NCBI RefSeq assembly: GCF_000226565.1
Contig: NC_016041.1
Location: 4,070,230 to 4,134,229 of the forward strand
Reading direction: 5' to 3'
Source: Glaciecola nitratireducens FR1064
Lineage (GTDB): Bacteria > Pseudomonadota > Gammaproteobacteria > Enterobacterales > Alteromonadaceae
DNA length: 64,000 nucleotides
The notes under the pieces were generated by a model that had not been told where the DNA came from, did no database searches, and saw nothing but the letters and a program-made list of their open reading frames with translations. Shown one piece after another: positions 33,186-41,277 of this stretch. Made by a program: the position numbers and the translations under genes. Numbering within the stretch: the first letter of the stretch is position 1; the number at the start of each line of letters is the position of its first letter.

Positions 33186-33485
33186 CTACTGAACCCTGCT
33201 ACCATTGATTATTTCAGCTACGACACCGTCGTGAAACTCTACAATTTTTAAAAATTGTCCTTTTGGTGGAATATACAAATAACGTTCTACGTTAACATAT
33301 TTACCTCCCTTTTTTACTGAGCCCACGTACTCTTCATCATCAGGTTGCCCACAACTTGCCTTAACTTCGAAAGTTGTATCACCTTTAAGAACAAGACTAC
33401 CATTCTTGCACCTGAGTGCATGGGCAGGACTTGTGTAAAATGCAATTATTAACGCCGTTAGAATAGTGCTACTTTTAAGTTTCAT
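33186..33485 (-). CDS. DUF2845-domain secreted protein (integron cassette)
   Basis: I chose the ATG at 33485 because GGGAAGA lies five bases upstream and because longer versions run into the attC. The 99-residue product has a signal peptide (to about residue 23, PAHA) and then LRCKNGSLVLKGDTTFEVKA, CGQPDDEEYVGSV and FLKIVEFHDGVVAEIINGSR, the DUF2845 pattern with two conserved Cys. The family is periplasmic and uncharacterised. Confidence 0.87.
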   Translation of the reverse strand: MKLKSSTILTALIIAFYTSPAHALRCKNGSLVLKGDTTFEVKASCGQPDDEEYVGSVKKGGKYVNVERYLYIPPKGQFLKIVEFHDGVVAEIINGSRVQ

Positions 33486-33509
33486 ATTAATCTTCCCAAT
33501 AAATATATA

Positions 33510-33617
33510 TAACACCCCGCATAGAGGGCAAGTTTATGGGTGCAGCTTTTGAACGTAGTGAAATGCCCCCGTAAGTTTGTTCGAGCGACCGAAGGGAGTG
33601 AACTGACGCGTTTGTTA
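33510..33617 (-). repeat. long attC site
   Basis: Runs from TAACACCCCGCATAGAGGGC to GAACTGACGCGTTTGTTA on the plus strand, about 108 bp, with small changes in the middle stem (GAACGTAGTGAAATGCCCCC). It closes the cassette of the 76-residue membrane protein. Confidence 0.9.
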
Positions 33618-33636
33618 TGCTGCCCAATGTTTTACG

Positions 33637-33808
33637 GTTTTGACTAAACATTCCATGCCCCTTTGCGTTAACCATTTAAGTAAAACAATACTCGTTTGAA
33701 TCTGATACAGCAAGTGATGTTAATTGGCAGAAACCATACAGCTAGAGCTCGCGAACCCGAAAAAAGCGTTTTAAAAACACATAAACGGAACTCTTGAGAG
33801 AGGGAGCA
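33637..33808 (-). repeat. attC-linked repeat, copy D
   Basis: It opens GGTTTTGACTAAACATTCC and ends CTCTTGAGAGAGGGAGC. It aligns with copies A-C over its length but is more diverged in the centre (GAATCTGATACAGCAAGTGA). It lies between the 76-residue gene stop and its attC. Confidence 0.75.
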
Positions 33809-33820
33809 ACCGTCTAATTT

Positions 33821-34051
33821 TTATCTACTAGAGGAGTCAGCAACATCGTTATTTGGAGTAATGTCTTTCCTTAAAACTAAGACTATTAGATAGACCAATG
33901 CTATTGGGGGAATTAATGCAGAGAAGAATCCTATTAACGAGGCTAATACCGGATTCTCCGTTTTTCGCTTACCCAGATAGAAACAAATTATTGCCATTAC
34001 TATTGCTAAAAAAACTATAAATTGACCTGCTAATGTTGCATTGATATTCAT
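33821..34051 (-). CDS. small membrane protein (integron cassette)
   Basis: The 76-residue product starts at ATG eight bases after GGAGAG. It has two membrane helices (about residues 8-26 and 36-62) joined by a basic loop (GKRKTENP) and a polar tail. No family is recognised. It is flanked by attC sites at 33510 and 34080. Confidence 0.78.
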   Translation of the reverse strand: MNINATLAGQFIVFLAIVMAIICFYLGKRKTENPVLASLIGFFSALIPPIALVYLIVLVLRKDITPNNDVADSSSR

Positions 34052-34079
34052 TGCTTTTTACTCTCCATTTGTAGACACA

Positions 34080-34188
34080 TAACACCACGCATAGAGGGCA
34101 AGTTTATGGATGCAGCTCCTGAGCGAAGGGAAATGCGCCCGTAAGCTTGTCCCAGAGACCGAAGAGAGTGAACTGATGCGTTTGTCAT
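34080..34188 (-). repeat. long attC site, mutated core
   Basis: Runs from TAACACCACGCATAGAGGGC to CTGATGCGTTTGTCAT. The outer core is GTCA rather than the GTTA found in the other copies, so the R''/R' pairing is weakened. The interior is the common type. It closes the cassette of the 57-residue gene. Confidence 0.85.
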
Positions 34189-34196
34189 AATTGACA

Positions 34197-34391
34197 GGCT
34201 TTACACGATTTTGAATTAACAAGCCTCACTCCTTTGATGTTGTTATTTGATGCTTTGTTTCAATGTAAACATTACCCAACTTTGATTAAAACAACAACTG
34301 AATTATCGTGACGAAGACCAAACAGCAATTGCGCGCGCACCCAAAAATAGCTAGTTAAAAACAATTAAGAGTCAGTCTTAAAAGGGCGAGC
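34197..34391 (-). repeat. attC-linked repeat, diverged copy E
   Basis: CGATTTTGAATTAACAAGCC, AAAACAACAACTGAATTATC, GACGAAGACCAAACAGCAAT and AGAGTCAGTCTTAAAAGGGC align with the other copies but with many changes. Two further short matches (AAATGCTCGCGAACATTGAA at about 34449, and GCGCTCGCGAACCCGAAGGG at about 34549) lie between it and the gene stop at 34590. The 400 bp here hold no gene and look like several worn repeat copies. Confidence 0.6.
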
Positions 34392-34589
34392 ATCAACAGA
34401 ACTTTCGCGACGACAACAGATGCTATTTAGCGGAAACCAAACTACAAATGCTCGCGAACATTGAAACAGTTATCCACTTGAGATGAGTTTACTGTATTAA
34501 CGATAGAGTCAGCGCTATAGTTAATATGCCAGCGCGAATAGGCATCATGCGCTCGCGAACCCGAAGGGACTATCTAACAAATAATGCTG

Positions 34590-34763
34590 TTACGTGCTAC
34601 TTCGTTTCTTTTTACGATTAATTAGCTTTAGCCAAAACGCGGCCTCAAAAAGAAAGCCTAAAATAATAAAAATAAACATGCCTGTTGAGTTTCCGTAACT
34701 ATAGAAACTAATAGCAGTAAAAATTAACGCCAAAAGAATTAACCATTTCGTGATTGTATTCAT
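34590..34763 (-). CDS. small membrane protein (integron cassette)
   Basis: I chose the ATG at 34763 because GGAAGG lies three bases upstream; the longer frame runs back into the attC. The 57-residue product (MNTITKWLILLALIFTAISF onward) has two hydrophobic helices and a very basic C-terminus (INRKKKRSST). No family is recognised. Confidence 0.68.
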   Translation of the reverse strand: MNTITKWLILLALIFTAISFYSYGNSTGMFIFIILGFLFEAAFWLKLINRKKKRSST

Positions 34764-34805
34764 ACACCTTCCTTGCTGAATTGACTTAGTTGCTCGTGTT
34801 ACAGA

Positions 34806-34912
34806 TAACACTCGCATAAAGGGCAATAACACGTAGGCTAAAATTGGAGCGAAGCGACTGAACCTACGTGTTATTGTCCCTGCGAGCCCGCGAGCCAGTT
34901 TATGCGTTTGTT
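34806..34912 (-). repeat. attC site with different centre
   Basis: The plus strand runs from TAACACTCGCATAAAGGGC to CAGTTTATGCGTTTGTTAG. CGCATAAA pairs with TTTATGCG, and the centre holds a long palindrome AATAACACGTAGGCT...ACCTACGTGTTATT. About 107 bp. It overlaps the stop of the decayed CPBP gene. This is the attC closest to the integrative element. Confidence 0.88.
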
Positions 34913-35121
34913 AGCTTTGCATCTTGCGCTCTCCTCGCAACAAATGCGACTGAACCTGAGTAAACATCCATAAATATATGTGCCAATATAACAACAACAA
35001 TGCTTTCGAAATACAAATATATACCACATAGTAAAACACCAACAAAGGCGGTTTTAATAACATGCTTCCAACCAAGGTATATGTGCCATCGGCAGTAAAG
35101 TAATCTCCAACGTTTGCATGG
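34900..35121 (-). pseudogene. C-terminal fragment of a CPBP intramembrane protease (cassette)
   Basis: One minus-strand frame reads LYCRWHIYLGWKHVIKTAFV, then GVLLCGIYLYFESIVVVILA and HIFMDVYSG, which matches the last third of the CPBP (Abi/CAAX-like) family, including the final His. It ends at TAA inside the attC. The upstream EExxxR part is absent: a stop occurs before it and the end of the integrative element lies about 90 bp further. The frame-shifted 78-codon ORF over the same bases is not the real product. Confidence 0.6.
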
Positions 35122-35203
35122 TAATCATCCTTGTGTAGAACTAACAACCTATTATATTTGAAAAGTATATAAACTTAATAAAATTCAGTATTTTAAAGCT
35201 TTA

Positions 35204-35232
35204 TTAATTTTATATGTAGACTATATGTAGTC
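35204..35232 (+). repeat. left end (att) repeat of the integrative element
   Basis: TTAATTTTATATGTAGAC, then TA, then TATGTAGTC. It matches the right copy (42468-42496) at 17 of the 19 bases from ATGTAGAC to TATGTAGTC and also in the T-rich flank. No other copy is seen in the window. Confidence 0.6.
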
Positions 35233-35637
35233 GTATAAATGTATTTTCATCGAATAATCAGTATTTCTAGTATGAGCTATGAAAGAACACTTTTAATATG
35301 ATCACAACACTTCTAAAGCAAAGACCCACAGTTTACCGCCTGCGAGCGCGCGACTTTTCGACGCTAGAATTTTGTCATAAATATAAGAGAATCTTAAAAT
35401 TAATCCAAAGTAGCAAACATGATTTTAATACGCATGAATTGGATATCAAAACTTAATAATTCTGGGTCGCCTTTGGGCACAGACTTTGTAAAAACTCGGA
35501 ATATAGCAGATGTTTCATCGGCTCTGACGTCGCAGTGTTTCAGCTCCCTAATTTAAAGCTAATCAGGCGTCATCGGGGTTTATTTGACACGCACTCCTTG
35601 ACACATAATTTGCATTATAAACTGGCAATCTTTACGT
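35233..35637. other. 405 bp noncoding, AT-rich
   Basis: Between the element's left repeat and the pectate-lyase-like gene. I see no open frame with a start signal. It includes downstream sequence of the cargo operon; no strong terminator hairpin is visible. Confidence 0.4.
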
Positions 35638-37380
35638 TTAATTTAAAAGTAAAATAGGAGGCTCTGGCAGCAGAGGATATGCAGCCTGCCGTAGTAATAC
35701 TTGAGAATTAAATAAAGATTCCACAGAGACAACTCTTTGATTAAGGTTATAAATTTGCATAAACGGCTCAACCCTATCATTAGGATTTCGATTAATTGTA
35801 ACCTCTCCGCCACTAACGCGATAAACACCTACTACTATTGATGATGGGTAATATTGGTACATCTTGTTGACTTGAGTTGCTGCGGTATTAAAAAATTCTC
35901 CAATTGCATAGTCGAAGCGTTCAATTTCGTCCGGTGCTTGAATATTCCAGAATGTATTTCTTACTCCTGAATGAGGAAGAACTCCTAAATCACCTCCAGA
36001 GTGAACGTAAAAACCAGTTAAATTCTCAAAAAGGTTTTCATATGGATAAAGGCCATGCAAATCAATGAAAGGACCAGTTCTATCGAGCGCGTTAAACTTA
36101 GTTGTATCAATCGAAATATCTTTGAATACACAGCCACTTGTCCAAGCCCGAATGGATAATGGGTGAACAAAATCTCCTTGTATATGAACGTTTGTTGTCA
36201 AAATATTATAGGCACTGGAATATGTAATACCCGCGTGGCCACCGTTACCTTGAAGCGTTATATCATTAATATCAGTGAACGAACTATTGGATAAAATTAT
36301 GTTTTGAGTAAAGTTGTTAAACGTCACGTTACTGATCCAACTATCGCTAAGCCAAGTTCCCCATAATGCAACCCAACCGTAGTCTTGCTCTCGCTCTGAA
36401 CGTATTATATCTGAACCAACTGAATCTGCTGGATAAGGGGCATGATGTATATACTGACCAAGCCATGCACTCTCAAAACGTATGTGTTCAATACCTACAT
36501 TTGTTAGCCCTGTGAATGCCATAATGGTTGGTGAATGCTGTTTTAAATGGTCAAACCTCAATGGTTGATAGAGTTCAATGTGAGTATCGTCAACAACTTT
36601 TCTGATCTTAGTAATATACTCTACAGTTTGTCCATAGCGTCCTAATGTGAGGCTTTGTTCTTCGGTAAACTCAAACGGATACGTTAGCAAGTTAACTAAG
36701 CTATCGTTATCTTGACTAGGCGATGTTGCATCATCCTGCGCCTCAGATAAGAGAACTCTAATAGTTTGATGAGGGCGAAAATTTGCAGTGCTGCCTACTT
36801 CTATAATTCGCGTCCCTCTGGAAAAGTCCTTATCTGTAAAGCTCGCTAACACAGTATTGTCTTGTTCTCCTTCTATAGAGATTGCAGCGATGCTTCTTAA
36901 ATCAGCGTTATTTTGGCCGATCAAGCCAAACTCTTTACCACTACTCGGGTTTTTGAGAAATAAAACTGATGCATTTTCTCCTCTATCGCTTTCCCCTCGG
37001 ATGATGATATTAGAAGAAGAAATCTTCAATATGTTGGCTGCTTCCCCCCCTGTTATTAGGTATCTACCTTTGGGTAAAAAGACTATCCCTTCGCCATTTT
37101 CATTTGCAGCATCAATGGCAGCCTGAATAGACTGACTATCATCTATTCCATCGTCTGGTATTGCATTAAAATCTAACACATTAAATATCATTTCTGGAGG
37201 GGCATTAACCGCGCTATTTTTTGCGAAAAAGCCAGTATAAGAAAAGTCAGGGATATTAGAGTCGACTGGTCCCTCATCAACAAATTTTTGCCACATTATA
37301 TCTGCTGTTTCAGCTATAACTAAATTGGATGAAAAGATTAGACCCATAATCAATAGTAAGCGGGAGATTATCCAATTCAT
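35638..37380 (-). CDS. secreted pectate-lyase-like beta-helix protein
   Basis: The 580-residue protein has a signal peptide (to about residue 23) and the pectate lyase 3 opening FNVLDFNAIPDDGIDDSQSI, QAAIDAANENGEGIVFLPKG, RYLITGG (about residues 65-110). The rest alternates short strands typical of a right-handed beta-helix (IRFESAWLG, NVTFNNFTQNIILSNSSFT). Such proteins degrade or bind acidic polysaccharides; the exact substrate cannot be told. It follows the FN3 lipoprotein gene after 1 bp, so the pair is the element's cargo. Confidence 0.85.
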   Translation of the reverse strand: MNWIISRLLLIMGLIFSSNLVIAETADIMWQKFVDEGPVDSNIPDFSYTGFFAKNSAVNAPPEMIFNVLDFNAIPDDGIDDSQSIQAAIDAANENGEGIVFLPKGRYLITGGEAANILKISSSNIIIRGESDRGENASVLFLKNPSSGKEFGLIGQNNADLRSIAAISIEGEQDNTVLASFTDKDFSRGTRIIEVGSTANFRPHQTIRVLLSEAQDDATSPSQDNDSLVNLLTYPFEFTEEQSLTLGRYGQTVEYITKIRKVVDDTHIELYQPLRFDHLKQHSPTIMAFTGLTNVGIEHIRFESAWLGQYIHHAPYPADSVGSDIIRSEREQDYGWVALWGTWLSDSWISNVTFNNFTQNIILSNSSFTDINDITLQGNGGHAGITYSSAYNILTTNVHIQGDFVHPLSIRAWTSGCVFKDISIDTTKFNALDRTGPFIDLHGLYPYENLFENLTGFYVHSGGDLGVLPHSGVRNTFWNIQAPDEIERFDYAIGEFFNTAATQVNKMYQYYPSSIVVGVYRVSGGEVTINRNPNDRVEPFMQIYNLNQRVVSVESLFNSQVLLRQAAYPLLPEPPILLLN

Positions 37381-37381
37381 T

Positions 37382-37768
37382 TTAAAATTCTCTAACTATC
37401 GTTTTGGATAAAGGACTCGTTAAATTTTCCGAGTCATAAACTGCAATAGCGAAATAATACTTTCCTTTGGTGATATCGATTATCTCAGTAGAAAGCACTT
37501 GTGGATCATCAATTGTTTTAACTAAATTTAGCTTTGCTCTTGATTGCCCCATGTAAACTTTATATCCAGCAACTTCACTAAATGAAATCGAGCTGCCATC
37601 CATTCTATTTTCTGGAGCTACCCAATTTAGGTTAGTTGAATATAATACTGGGGGATTTTGATTAACAGGAGCAGGTGAGCTATCAGACGAACCGCCACCA
37701 CATCCAACTAGTAAACTCATCAGGCAAGCAGCGCATGACCCAGATCTGATAATTGAAAAGTTATTCAT
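37382..37768 (-). CDS. lipoprotein with fibronectin-type-III-like domain
   Basis: This 128-residue product starts at ATG after GGGAG. Its signal ends LLVGCGGG (lipid-bearing Cys at about residue 23). It has a Ser/Pro linker and one FN3-like domain (about residues 45-125: LNWVAPENRMDGSSISFSEV, AGYKVYMGQS, YYFAIAVYDSENLTSPLS). FN3 domains often accompany polysaccharide-active enzymes. It is translated with the beta-helix protein gene, which begins 1 bp later. Confidence 0.85.
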   Translation of the reverse strand: MNNFSIIRSGSCAACLMSLLVGCGGGSSDSSPAPVNQNPPVLYSTNLNWVAPENRMDGSSISFSEVAGYKVYMGQSRAKLNLVKTIDDPQVLSTEIIDITKGKYYFAIAVYDSENLTSPLSKTIVREF

Positions 37769-38049
37769 TTGACATTACTCCCTTAATGCTTTCAATTGCT
37801 CTTATATTAACCAAAACGATATGTTATAGAATGTCTTTGGTACAAGCAAATCTTAAAAATATCAATCAATACAAAACCTCTCAATATTCAATCAAAAGGT
37901 ACTTCTAGATTTTCCTTTGTGGGCAATTGCTGCGCCTATTATTTGATTGGTACGAGATTTTTAAATCAAATTTATTGTTTTCATGACTTTTCAAACCATT
38001 ATTTTATCGAAGCACCTCCTTGCTATTGAAATATTGAAGGTCAGTACAG

Positions 38050-39849
38050 TTATTTACAGAACTCCAAGTTAAAGGGCTTTTGCGCTGCGCGCATAACTGT
38101 CCAATTATAAAAACGAGTGACGTAAGTTTGCCCCAGATAAACCAATCCTTTAATTTTCATGATGATTTCACCGTCGAAGTAGCCCGTTTTGCACTCTCCT
38201 GTTTCATCATTAAATGATGCTTCATAGGCAATCGATACTGGGCGGTCTTTGCGTTTAATATTAAGACCACCTAATGCCTCATTGTATGCAGCCCAGTTTG
38301 ATTCGTCTGCCGCTTGTCTGGCTTGTTCTATCGGACTGTCTTTCGCTAATGGCTCTCTTAAACGTCTTAATTCTCGATATATTGAGACAGGCGCCCCCCC
38401 GAATTGCTGAAACTGGCGGATACACCAGCATGAAGCCCACGCATCAACACGTTGTGCGGCAGTGATGGGGTCTTCTCCGTAGATACCTTTATCTAATCCC
38501 TCACCATCGATGTTTTTAGACACATATTTTGCAATATACCCTGTTGCACTGCCTTTTTTAGGGTCGATTAACTTAAAGTCACACCGGTTTTCTTGCGCGC
38601 CTTGTTCGCCTGGGTCTTCCAATAGCGCATAGTGACGAACGATAGATTGAACAGACTCTATATCTTCTGGTTTAGTGAACAATAGAATGTGCCAATGCGG
38701 TGTCCCGTCATGTTGCGGCTCTGCCACTCTGAAACCATAAGGTGCAAGGTCTTTTTTTTGCCAAGCGGCGCGTATTTTGGCAAATAAGCCACCTAGGTAT
38801 TGATTGCCCTGAAACGGCGTAAAGCCTTCATATCTAGGGTTGGGTTGACCTGATTTTGCGTATACAGCATGATATTTTGAGGGACAGGTGATGGTGATGA
38901 ATATACCTTGGTCGCCTGCTTGTTTTGATAACTCTTCAAAACCGCGCATCCTGACCATCAACTCCGCTTTTCTTATCTTGGGATTCGATACATTTAAATC
39001 GGACAGCTCTTTTAACGTGAATTGCTGCCCAATATCATTAGTGACATACATTGAATTTAATAAGTTGTCGTTTCTAAGCTTTTGCGCTTGTCTATTTTTA
39101 GTGGTGAAGTCACTGGCATAAATTTGTCTGTGCTTACTGACTTGACCTAATTGAATAAAACACGCTTCATAACACTGCTTGATTATTTTACTTAATTTTC
39201 GCTTCCACCATGTTTTGTCACAAATGCGTTTAACTGCGCCTTCAAGCGTTACGCCGTCATACGGAACGGCTAGCCCGTAGTCAGCTAAAAATGGTTGCGC
39301 CGCAAGTAGCACTTTCTCTCGCTTTGCGTCACATACATCCGTTAACGCAATAATAGGCGTAGATTCGCTTTGTTGCGCATTTTGGTCGCGCATTGACCTT
39401 GGGACATTCGTTAACGGTTCATTGTGTGTGTTTGCGTTAACGGCTTGCCTTTTTACGCATTTATTTGCTGACTTTCGCTTATATAACCAATGATATTCGT
39501 TGTTACGAATTCGCGTCACGCTTGCTGCGCAATTCTTGGCAACACGCATAATATCGTCATCGTCTTCAATTGATATATGCCGCAGTTCTTCTGGAAAGCT
39601 TTCATTAATACGTTTAACCGTTTGGCGCACAAATACATTGCGCTCAACCTCGTCCGCTATTTTCTCTGCACCTTGCAGCACTGCCTTTTGTAATTTGACA
39701 GGTAAAGGTGATACTTGCGCTTTAATAAATCTAGCATTATCTCTTGCGACTCTGTTCGTATGTTGTTCGACATTGGCGAACAGAAAAGACGAAGACGCAT
39801 TATGTAAATCGTCTATCGTTTCACGCACTCGGTTATTAGGAGATATCAC
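38050..39849 (-). CDS. phage gpA-like replication endonuclease (HUH)
   Basis: The 599-residue protein is related to the P2 gpA family of rolling-circle initiators. It has the HUH metal motif in GTPHWHILLF and a Tyr-x3-Tyr catalytic pair in GYIAKYVSKN. The N-terminal half is helical and basic. The start is GTG four bases after GGAGGT and overlaps the preceding gene by 14 bp. The protein would nick an origin on the element and start rolling-circle replication. Confidence 0.88.
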   Translation of the reverse strand: MISPNNRVRETIDDLHNASSSFLFANVEQHTNRVARDNARFIKAQVSPLPVKLQKAVLQGAEKIADEVERNVFVRQTVKRINESFPEELRHISIEDDDDIMRVAKNCAASVTRIRNNEYHWLYKRKSANKCVKRQAVNANTHNEPLTNVPRSMRDQNAQQSESTPIIALTDVCDAKREKVLLAAQPFLADYGLAVPYDGVTLEGAVKRICDKTWWKRKLSKIIKQCYEACFIQLGQVSKHRQIYASDFTTKNRQAQKLRNDNLLNSMYVTNDIGQQFTLKELSDLNVSNPKIRKAELMVRMRGFEELSKQAGDQGIFITITCPSKYHAVYAKSGQPNPRYEGFTPFQGNQYLGGLFAKIRAAWQKKDLAPYGFRVAEPQHDGTPHWHILLFTKPEDIESVQSIVRHYALLEDPGEQGAQENRCDFKLIDPKKGSATGYIAKYVSKNIDGEGLDKGIYGEDPITAAQRVDAWASCWCIRQFQQFGGAPVSIYRELRRLREPLAKDSPIEQARQAADESNWAAYNEALGGLNIKRKDRPVSIAYEASFNDETGECKTGYFDGEIIMKIKGLVYLGQTYVTRFYNWTVMRAAQKPFNLEFCK

Positions 39850-40123
39850 GCATACCTCCGTCCATCAATTCGTTACCCAATGATGAGATTTGAAACACGT
39901 GATAAGCCACGCCATAAATCATTAATGAACTGACCTCTATGACACCTTTTGCTTTTAACTGCCCCAAAGTACCCACTTTTAAATCAAGATTAATCAGTAT
40001 GCCGTTTCGTTTAATAATGACCTCGCCAAACTGATTGCACGTGTCGACACATAGATAGGCTTTTGCGCCTTGGTAAAAGTATTCAAGATGATCAATGTTT
40101 GCTTTACTTAATGATGGCTTCAT
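39836..40123 (-). CDS. hypothetical protein of the integrative element
   Basis: This 95-residue product has no recognised domain. Alternating hydrophobic strands (AKGVIEVSSLMIYGVAYHVF) suggest a small beta protein. Its ATG abuts the stop of the excisionase-like gene and its end overlaps the replication gene, so it is translated with both. A role as a replication or copy-control accessory is possible from position only. Confidence 0.65.
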   Translation of the reverse strand: MKPSLSKANIDHLEYFYQGAKAYLCVDTCNQFGEVIIKRNGILINLDLKVGTLGQLKAKGVIEVSSLMIYGVAYHVFQISSLGNELMDGGMRDIS

Positions 40124-40321
40124 TTATGCGCCCTCACTGGTAGACCAACACAAGTTTTCATTTAAATAGCGTTCAATATCTTGCATGCGATATCGGATGG
40201 CTCTTGTACCTACTTTGATAAAGGGAATGCGCGCACCTGCCCATCTGTCTCGCTCAAGAAAGGCTTCGCTCACGCTTAAGATGTTTGCAGTTTCTTTAGT
40301 GGTTAGTAGCTTTGTGTTCAT
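40124..40321 (-). CDS. AlpA/excisionase-like HTH protein
   Basis: This 65-residue product matches the AlpA/excisionase helix-turn-helix pattern: LLTTKETANILSVSEAFLER followed by GARIPFIKVGTRAIRYRMQD and IERYLNE. Such proteins direct excision or activate the integrase of P4-like elements. It precedes the replication gene directly and lies 130 bp downstream of the 274-residue gene. Confidence 0.88.
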   Translation of the reverse strand: MNTKLLTTKETANILSVSEAFLERDRWAGARIPFIKVGTRAIRYRMQDIERYLNENLCWSTSEGA

Positions 40322-40452
40322 GGATATTAATTCCTATTTATCTTTTAAGCTGCTCTTTGCAGTAATAGGAATTATGCGGATGTGCGTCTGAATGTATGTT
40401 CTTGTGCTAAGCAAAAGAATTCCAGTGCTAAGCACTGGAACTTTTTTGAAGA

Positions 40453-41277
40453 TTAAGCGTTATATTTCATCTTGCCTTGCTTGAGCGCATTTATCCATTT
40501 GGCAAATTGAAGATGAAGGTCTTCTGCAGCGCTTCTTAACAAATTGTTGTTATTGTCTCGCTCAAAATCAGCCTTTATTTTTAGCGCTGCTTTTTTTGCA
40601 GGCAAATTGGAGTAATGTTCGATAAAGGCTTTAAAAACATCTTGTCGTAATGGCTCAATATATTCAGACTTAGCTTTTCCTCCTTTACTCACTCGCTTGA
40701 TGGTATCCCTCTCAAACTCATAAATGCATTCAAGCCTGGCTAAACTGTCTACTAGCTCATCTGGCAATTCGTTTAGAAACGATGTGCCTGCATGCCAAAT
40801 AGACTGCGCTACAACATCATCTTTGTCTTTTGGCTCAATGCGTTTTGACAATGTAATTTTTTCAGCTGCTTGCGTTAACACCAATACAGCAAAAACTTCA
40901 GACCATAACAAACGTTTGATGGATGCATATTCTAGGGTGAAGTATTGACGCAACGTAAAAAGTGTTCTGGCTTCAAGAAGACGAACACTGTTTAACGCAT
41001 GCATTGACTTGAGTCTATTGCGCGTCATTTCTGCCGAAAATTCTTCACCAAAATCGATAAGCCTTGAAATAAGAGAGGAAATGCTCGAGACATCTTTATC
41101 GTTACGCTTACTTAGTACATGACGCGCTATTAGTACTGCCTCAATATCGTCTTCATTTGGTTCAAAGCTAAACGGGCATAACTCATTACGTTCAAACACA
41201 TTTTTACGCAAGGGATCAATCGGTGTTTTTTCACTTGATGATTTATTAGTAAGTTCAATGAGCTTTGTCTGCACCAT
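40453..41277 (-). CDS. hypothetical protein of the integrative element
   Basis: I chose the ATG at 41277 over a TTG three codons upstream, giving 274 residues. The protein is largely helical and charged (ISSLISRLIDFGEEFSAEMT; RLLWSEVFAVLVLTQAAEK) without recognised motifs. Its start overlaps the end of the integrase gene by 23 bp, so it is co-translated with it. Function unknown. Confidence 0.7.
   Translation of the reverse strand: MVQTKLIELTNKSSSEKTPIDPLRKNVFERNELCPFSFEPNEDDIEAVLIARHVLSKRNDKDVSSISSLISRLIDFGEEFSAEMTRNRLKSMHALNSVRLLEARTLFTLRQYFTLEYASIKRLLWSEVFAVLVLTQAAEKITLSKRIEPKDKDDVVAQSIWHAGTSFLNELPDELVDSLARLECIYEFERDTIKRVSKGGKAKSEYIEPLRQDVFKAFIEHYSNLPAKKAALKIKADFERDNNNNLLRSAAEDLHLQFAKWINALKQGKMKYNA

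Noticed and set aside
33487..33675. 62-codon ORF across an attC
   Set aside because: It is a translation of attC and repeat sequence and has no similarity beyond those.
31294..34912. Repeated 105-110 bp units could suggest a CRISPR array
   Set aside because: Units are separated by genes, have attC-type complementary ends, and there are no short spacers or cas genes.
34911..35147. 78-codon ORF starting at TTG
   Set aside because: A different frame over the same bases encodes the recognisable end of a CPBP protease, so this one is a shadow.
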